A DNA stretch of 9,676 nt from Candidatus Aegiribacteria sp. (lineage in GTDB: Bacteria > Fermentibacterota > Fermentibacteria > Fermentibacterales > Fermentibacteraceae), in NCBI GenBank assembly GCA_021107345.1, contig JAIOSX010000039.1, forward strand, positions 1 through 9,676, read 5' to 3'. The notes below the pieces were generated by a model, which saw only the letters and a program-made list of their open reading frames with translations, did not search any database and was not told where the DNA came from. The position numbers and the translations under genes are program-made. Of the stretch, positions 6,203 to 9,676 are shown piece by piece (positions within the stretch are counted from its first letter, which is position 1; each line of letters opens with the position of its first letter).

Positions 6203-7360
6203 TTGATAACATTCCTTGTACTGATTCTCGCCTTTGTGGCGGGTTCTCTTTATGCGGAGGATCCCCTGATCGTTTTCTTCATCGATCCGACCTATGCGGA
6301 GTACTCAGGAGATGCCATGCTGGTATGTACGCCCGGGGGCAGGCATTTCGTTATTGATGCTGGAATGTACAGCGGATATAGCCCCCCCTGGGATTGCGGC
6401 ATGGAAAGGGTTCTTCCTCTGCTGGACAGTCTGGGTGTCACATACCTTGATGGAGCCGTGGGAACGCATCCCCATGCAGATCATATAGGAGGGTTGATAT
6501 CAGTTTACGAGAGCCTTCCCGTTGTAACCGCATACGATTCCGGCTGGCCCTACGAAGCAAGCTGGACCTATGAGAATTACCTTCAGGCCATATGGAATAA
6601 CGGTTCTGACTACGTTACTCCACGCAGGGGTGATTACCTGAACTGGGATCCTGCGCTTACAGTGGAAGTGATTCATCCTGTTGAACCCCTGTCGCCTTCC
6701 AATACAAACAATTCATCCATTGTTATACGGCTTACTTATGAAGAGGTATCGTTTCTGTTCACGGGTGATCTGGAAACGAACGGCGGAGAGGACGTGATCC
6801 TGGCTGCCCTTTCCACAGGAGATATTGAGGACATTTCCGCCGATGTGTTGAAGGTTGGACACCATGGTTCGCATACCTCAACCTGTACGCAGTGGCTGGT
6901 TGCGGTGAACCCTTCAATTGCTGCCATTTGCCTGGGTGCGGGCAATCCCTACGGGCATCCACACACCGAAGTAATGAACAGGCTCAACGACAGGGGCATT
7001 ACTATTTACAGGACCGATCTGGACGGGACTTTCTACATCTCTTCTGACGGAGAGGGCGTGTACTACAACACCATGCCTCCTGACAGCGGAGGCTCTGAAC
7101 TGCTTAATGAATTCGCTGTCTATCCCAGCCCGGCCACCACGCAGGCAACCTTTTCATGGAACTCTGATAACAGTCAGCACTGCAGCATAAATATTTTCAA
7201 TCTTAACGGGGAAAAGGTCTTTGATGTACAGGCTGCAGGAGGTGTTTACACCTGGGATTTCAGCACTGACTCCGGAGTTGCTTCTCCAGGGCTTTATGCC
7301 GTGGTTTTCAGAACGTCGGGAGGTGAGGTATTTACAGAATACTTTACTGTCTCGCGCTGA
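6203..7360 (+). CDS. Secreted ComEC-like metallo-beta-lactamase-fold hydrolase with type IX sorting domain
   Basis: A 385-aa exported metallohydrolase. Residues 1-18 are a signal peptide (ITFLVLILAFVAGSLYA). The MBL domain (about 20-290) is of the ComEC C-terminal/COG2333 type: THPHADH (His89, His91, Asp93, His94), Asn-rich NTNNSSIVIRL (167-177), FTGDLE (Asp189), VGHHGSHTS (His220, His221, His224) and YGHPH (His252, His254). These form the expected two-metal site. In ComEC this domain is thought to act as a nuclease on the non-transported DNA strand, so a secreted nuclease or phosphodiesterase is a reasonable guess. Residues about 300-385 are a type A-like Por sorting domain (NEFAVYPSPATTQATFSW, INIFNLNGEKVF, PGLYAVVF). 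Start: TTG at 6203 with GGGAAG six bases upstream; an in-frame CTG at 6185 would add a lysine to the signal peptide but has no ribosome binding site. It overlaps the next gene. No ComEC membrane part is present. Substrate not shown. Confidence 0.93.
   Translation: MITFLVLILAFVAGSLYAEDPLIVFFIDPTYAEYSGDAMLVCTPGGRHFVIDAGMYSGYSPPWDCGMERVLPLLDSLGVTYLDGAVGTHPHADHIGGLISVYESLPVVTAYDSGWPYEASWTYENYLQAIWNNGSDYVTPRRGDYLNWDPALTVEVIHPVEPLSPSNTNNSSIVIRLTYEEVSFLFTGDLETNGGEDVILAALSTGDIEDISADVLKVGHHGSHTSTCTQWLVAVNPSIAAICLGAGNPYGHPHTEVMNRLNDRGITIYRTDLDGTFYISSDGEGVYYNTMPPDSGGSELLNEFAVYPSPATTQATFSWNSDNSQHCSINIFNLNGEKVFDVQAAGGVYTWDFSTDSGVASPGLYAVVFRTSGGEVFTEYFTVSR
7319..7332 (+). promoter_or_regulatory. GGAGG and ATT start codon of the PorV-like gene
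   Basis: GGAGG (7319-7323) is followed after six bases by ATT (7330-7332), in the frame of the PorV-like protein. An in-frame TGA at 7324-7326 limits the start to this point or later. ATT opens a complete signal peptide; the first ATG (7372) has no ribosome binding site and falls near the signal cleavage site. Confidence 0.65.
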
Positions 7361-8214
7361 TCTTTGCCGCCATGGCCAGTTCAGCAGGTGATACGGGTAC
7401 CGCTGACCTGCTTGCCATATGCGCCCCCGGATTTCCATCGGTGATGATGATGGGACCCGCGGGGAAAGCTCTGGCAACCGGTCCTGAATCCGTAACAGGC
7501 AACCCCGCGATGATAGTATCCGGGTTCACAGCTTCAGGTGGCATGTGGAATCTCCAGACAACCGGGGTTTCCGTGGCGGGAGGGTTGAAAGCCGGTTCGG
7601 ATATGAGCATTTCAGGTGGAGTAACTTACCTTGGCAGGGGAAGCATCCTTCGAAGGGATGAAACCGGTTCTGTTACCGGAGAATACTCGTTCGGGGCAGG
7701 TACAGCCCTTGCGGGAGCATCGTTTTTGCTTACATCATGGCTCCGGGGTGGGGTTTCAGCGGGAATCTCCTGGGAGAATATCGGGGAACAAGGGGGCACC
7801 GGACTGACATGCAGCGTCGGCCTTGCTGCCGATCTCCCCGAGGGCATGAAGGCCGGTATCTGTGCATCCGGGATTGGCCAGGCTCCCTCCTGGAACGGTA
7901 TCAGGAAAGATATGCCCACCGAGGTGTCCGCCGGTTTGAGTTTTCCTTTTGGGTCTGTACTTACAGGCTTTGCGGGAGGCAAAATTGGGTTCAGCACTTC
8001 TGATGAGTTTGGAGGCGGTATGAGGATTGAATATTCAGATCTGGTATTATCCACGGGTTACCGGTACGTGCCGGATGAGCATGAGATAAGCGGATTCTTT
8101 GCGGGGCTGCAGTATAACTACACTTCCGAAGGAACCTATACTATGGAGGTGGCAGTCTCACAGCGTGATGAACTCAGCTGGCCCGTCTTTGCCGGGATCT
8201 CAATATCGCTGTAG
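7330..8214 (+). CDS. PorV/PorQ-like outer-membrane barrel protein, probable ATT start
   Basis: A 294-aa probable outer-membrane beta-barrel protein, counted from an ATT start. Residues 2-20 are a signal peptide (YRILYCLALIFAAMASSAG) with Arg3 and an Ala-x-Ala-like cleavage region. The mature start (GFPSVMMMGPAGKALATGPESVTGNPAMI) has the order of the PorV/PorQ family N-terminus, where a small-residue segment is followed by Asn-Pro-Ala (58-60 here). After that come alternating hydrophobic/polar strands rich in Gly, Ser, Thr and Tyr, ending in FAGISISL. PorV/PorQ proteins bind type IX substrates at the outer membrane; having this gene in an operon with a substrate carrying a sorting domain fits a dedicated export or attachment partner. 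At about 294 aa it is at the short end of the family. The ATG at 7372 would give 280 aa with no signal peptide. It overlaps the hydrolase gene by 31 bases, suggesting coupled translation. Family call moderate, barrel call strong. Confidence 0.75.
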   Translation: MYRILYCLALIFAAMASSAGDTGTADLLAICAPGFPSVMMMGPAGKALATGPESVTGNPAMIVSGFTASGGMWNLQTTGVSVAGGLKAGSDMSISGGVTYLGRGSILRRDETGSVTGEYSFGAGTALAGASFLLTSWLRGGVSAGISWENIGEQGGTGLTCSVGLAADLPEGMKAGICASGIGQAPSWNGIRKDMPTEVSAGLSFPFGSVLTGFAGGKIGFSTSDEFGGGMRIEYSDLVLSTGYRYVPDEHEISGFFAGLQYNYTSEGTYTMEVAVSQRDELSWPVFAGISISL

Positions 8215-8276
8215 GGGCCGGGCGTCACTTCTGGTCACTTACCTCAATGAAGTGACCAGAAGTGACGCCCGGCCCC
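8214..8276. terminator. Perfect 27-bp-stem hairpin between convergent genes
   Basis: Arms 8214-8240 and 8250-8276 are exactly complementary over 27 bp, with a nine-base loop (ACCTCAATG). The left arm begins on the last base of the PorV-like stop codon and the right arm ends one base before the stop codon of the - strand gene, so the hairpin fills the whole intergenic space. The base is GC-rich (GGGGCCGGGC). Each arm has AAGTGAC (or complement) twice with period 10. There is no T run on either side, so a classic rho-independent mechanism is uncertain; it probably separates the convergent transcripts or protects their 3' ends. Confidence 0.85.
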
Positions 8277-8277
8277 C

Positions 8278-8787
8278 CTATTCCCGGACTATGCCATTAA
8301 TACGGTCAGATTCCTTCTGAAAGAGTTCACTGAATTTCGCAGCCAGAACAGGATCGAACTCGGGAAACTCATCGGATCCCACTCTGGGAGTCCAGTAGCC
8401 TTCCATCTCCAGCCACTTCGCATGAGTGAACCCGTTCTCTTCGATAACTATCATATGATCGATTTTTCTGGAAGGATCATCAGGATCCTTCCGGAGGGCC
8501 ATCTCAGCGTGTACCTTTGTGTACTGCTCAAGGCTGCCGGGCTCATCTTCCCCTCGGATGCCGGCCTGCGCGGCCTGAAAAAGCGGCATGAATGCCATGG
8601 CTGTTTTTCCCATATCTGCAGGATCCTGCATTTTTGCGGTAAAGTATTCCTTGGCTTCCTTCCAGTCTTCAGGGTTGACTCCTTCGGAAAGCGCTATACT
8701 GTTTTCCTTCTCGACATCACCGCCCGTGTCAGCCATCAGAGCGCAGAGTTTGGCGTATTTCTCAAGAGATACGTTTGTTTCACCCAT
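8278..8787 (-). CDS. Uncharacterised acidic protein with an internal duplication
   Basis: A 169-aa cytoplasmic protein without signal peptide or membrane segment, acidic and mainly helical. Two divergent copies of one module can be seen: residues 7-71 (SLEKYAKLCALMADTGGD... to ...AFMPLFQ) and 85-157 (SLEQYTKVHAEMALRKDP... to ...KFSELFQ). Both share SLE-K/Q-Y-x-K, a later W, a Y/T pair, an Asp and the closing F-x-x-LFQ. I recall similar two-repeat proteins annotated only as domains of unknown function and will not name one. ATG at 8785-8787 has GGGGAG five bases upstream (- strand); a GTG five codons earlier overlaps that ribosome binding site and was rejected. It lies 66 bases after the dCMP deaminase on the same strand and may share its transcript. 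Its stop abuts the 27-bp hairpin. Function unknown. Confidence 0.85.
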   Translation of the reverse strand: MGETNVSLEKYAKLCALMADTGGDVEKENSIALSEGVNPEDWKEAKEYFTAKMQDPADMGKTAMAFMPLFQAAQAGIRGEDEPGSLEQYTKVHAEMALRKDPDDPSRKIDHMIVIEENGFTHAKWLEMEGYWTPRVGSDEFPEFDPVLAAKFSELFQKESDRINGIVRE

Positions 8788-8853
8788 TCTAACTCCCCTC
8801 ACATCTTCGGTTTTTCGTACTCATTTGAACAATGAATATATATGTACCAGAAG

Positions 8854-9339
8854 TCATGTTCGGTGCCTGAATTCGCTTGCGGAGGGGTAGCTTTCAAGGT
8901 CGTAGTTGATTTCGCGGCCGGGCATCGGGAGCCGGTCAAGAGTAACCCCGGATTCATCAAGAAATTTCTCGGCAAGTGAACCATGGTAATCGGAAAAGAT
9001 CACGATACGTGCAATACCAGCCGCCAGAAGAGCCTTTGCGCACGTAGTACAGGGCATGTTCGTTACGTATGCAGTGGCTCCATTGATGGAAATACCATGT
9101 CTTGCGGCCTGTGCAATCGCGTTCATCTCCGCGTGATTAGTTCTGACACAGTGATTATCAACTATGAGGCATCCCACATCCTCGCAGTGTTCGAGCCCCG
9201 GAAGCGAACCGTTGTAGCCGGTGGAGAGAACGTACTTGTCCTTAACCAGTACGCACCCGCAGTGCATCCTTGGGCAGGTTGCCCGCTCGGAGGCGAGCAT
9301 GGCGAGTTTCAGGAAATATTCATCCCACGATGGCCTCAT
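8854..9339 (-). CDS. dCMP deaminase (ComEB-like)
   Basis: A 161-aa zinc enzyme that deaminates dCMP to dUMP, feeding thymidylate synthesis in the cytoplasm. It begins MRPSWDEYFLKLAMLASERATC, typical of the family, followed by VLSTGYNGSLPG (37-48). The catalytic zinc site is HAE (His69, proton shuttle Glu71) with PCTTC (Cys97, Cys100). Further conserved Cys/His residues (Cys22, His51, Cys52, Cys57, His63, Cys64) fit the additional metal site present in dCMP deaminases but not in cytidine deaminases. Length is usual for the family. The ATG at 9337-9339 was chosen because AAGGGGG lies about five bases upstream and the family signature starts there; an upstream ATG at 9370-9372 has no ribosome binding site. 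Neighbours give no further clue; the gene is between a probable outer-membrane protein and the duplicated-module protein on the same strand. Identification is secure. Confidence 0.96.
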   Translation of the reverse strand: MRPSWDEYFLKLAMLASERATCPRMHCGCVLVKDKYVLSTGYNGSLPGLEHCEDVGCLIVDNHCVRTNHAEMNAIAQAARHGISINGATAYVTNMPCTTCAKALLAAGIARIVIFSDYHGSLAEKFLDESGVTLDRLPMPGREINYDLESYPSASEFRHRT

Positions 9340-9392
9340 TGCAGCCCCCTTTTGAAAGTGAGTAATTAACATTATCGGGGAGAACGATTCAA

Positions 9393-9676
9393 CTATTGAA
9401 AGGCGTAGTCAAGCTGGAATCCCAATTCCGTTCTTGAATCGCCTTCGGTTTCCTCCCAGCCCGATCCCAGAAAATCGGTATCCTCAACGGTTTTCCTTCC
9501 CAGAGCTCCCCTCAGGAAAAGCCCGTCCGATACTTCAGCGGATACCTGGAAGAACAGGAGGAAGCTTCTGCCGTACAGTGAGGTAGAACCGAAAACCCCT
9601 GGGAACGAGGAACCACCTGCGTATACTCTGGAATTGTATCCGTCTGTCGAGCAGGAAGCGCCTCCCATATCCAGAG
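9393..9676 (-). CDS. C-terminal end of a probable outer-membrane beta-barrel protein (partial at right edge)
   Basis: The - strand frame is open from the right edge to TAG at 9393-9395, giving the last 93 residues. These show amphipathic strands with charged turns (SFLLFFQVSAEVSDGLFLRGALGRK, then TELGFQLDYAFQ), and an aromatic residue next to the C-terminus, as in outer-membrane barrels recognised by the BAM machinery. Long secreted proteins with N-terminal helix-hairpin-helix regions and a C-terminal barrel end in a similar way, but no such region is in view. A 53-base gap separates it from the dCMP deaminase downstream. The start and the bulk of the protein lie outside the window. Barrel nature is inferred from the strand pattern. 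Confidence 0.65.
   Translation of the reverse strand, partial: LDMGGASCSTDGYNSRVYAGGSSFPGVFGSTSLYGRSFLLFFQVSAEVSDGLFLRGALGRKTVEDTDFLGSGWEETEGDSRTELGFQLDYAFQ

Noticed and set aside
7626..8054. - strand 142-codon open frame opposite the PorV-like gene
   Set aside because: Shadow of the barrel gene; proline-rich translation of the antisense strand with no ribosome binding site.
8983..9369. + strand 128-codon open frame opposite the dCMP deaminase
   Set aside because: The antisense - strand gene is an unambiguous enzyme with all zinc ligands, so this is a shadow.
1..9676. tRNA/rRNA genes, CRISPR arrays, insertion sequences or phage genes
   Set aside because: No cloverleaf-like pattern, spaced repeat array, transposase-like protein or terminal inverted repeats were seen on either strand.

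Overview
The window looks like chromosomal DNA from an uncultured Gram-negative bacterium that uses a type IX-like (Por) secretion system. The reasons are two proteins with C-terminal type A-like sorting domains, a PorV/PorQ-like outer-membrane barrel protein, and several more secreted proteins with Sec signal peptides. The style (moderate GC, lamin-tail and 'DFEGG...GWTFG' secreted proteins, subtilases with an internal D-x-D-x-D-G loop) recalls candidate phyla such as Fermentibacteria/Aegiribacteria or other FCB-group lineages. That placement is inference from memory, not a database result. There are no tRNA, rRNA, CRISPR or insertion-sequence signals.

Left part (1-2970): the last 45 codons of a + strand gene run tail-to-tail (11 bp overlap) into a - strand secreted subtilisin-like protease (S8) with a type IX sorting domain. 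A roughly 430-bp gap without convincing genes follows. Next is a - strand secreted protein of about 234 aa, with a near-consensus sigma70 promoter and a 13-bp-arm palindrome at its -35 box. This palindrome lies in the divergent space before a + strand cytoplasmic protein of 418 aa with an N-terminal helix-turn-helix (3091-4347), which is a plausible regulator of the region.

Middle (4550-8214, + strand): a monocistronic secreted protein with its own promoter and rho-independent terminator (4619-5422) is followed by a tight operon: lamin-tail-domain protein, ComEC-like metallo-beta-lactamase hydrolase with a type IX sorting domain, and PorV/PorQ-like barrel protein. The barrel gene appears to start at a non-canonical ATT codon inside the hydrolase gene. 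That start gives a signal peptide and a perfectly spaced GGAGG, both lost if the first ATG is used. The operon is preceded by a possible 28-codon leader ORF whose stop overlaps the lamin-tail start (ATGA).

Right part (- strand): a perfect 27-bp-stem hairpin fills the whole space between the convergent stop codons. Beyond it lie an uncharacterised 169-aa protein built from two divergent copies of one repeat, a dCMP deaminase, and the C-terminal end of a probable outer-membrane beta-barrel protein that runs off the window.

The most notable signal is that three secreted proteins, unrelated elsewhere in sequence, end in the same short motif, [TS]-W-[GA]-x-I-K-[NSA]-hydrophobic-(F), within the last 9-13 residues. 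It differs from the type IX type A domains on the protease and the hydrolase, and may be a second, short C-terminal sorting or anchoring signal in this organism.
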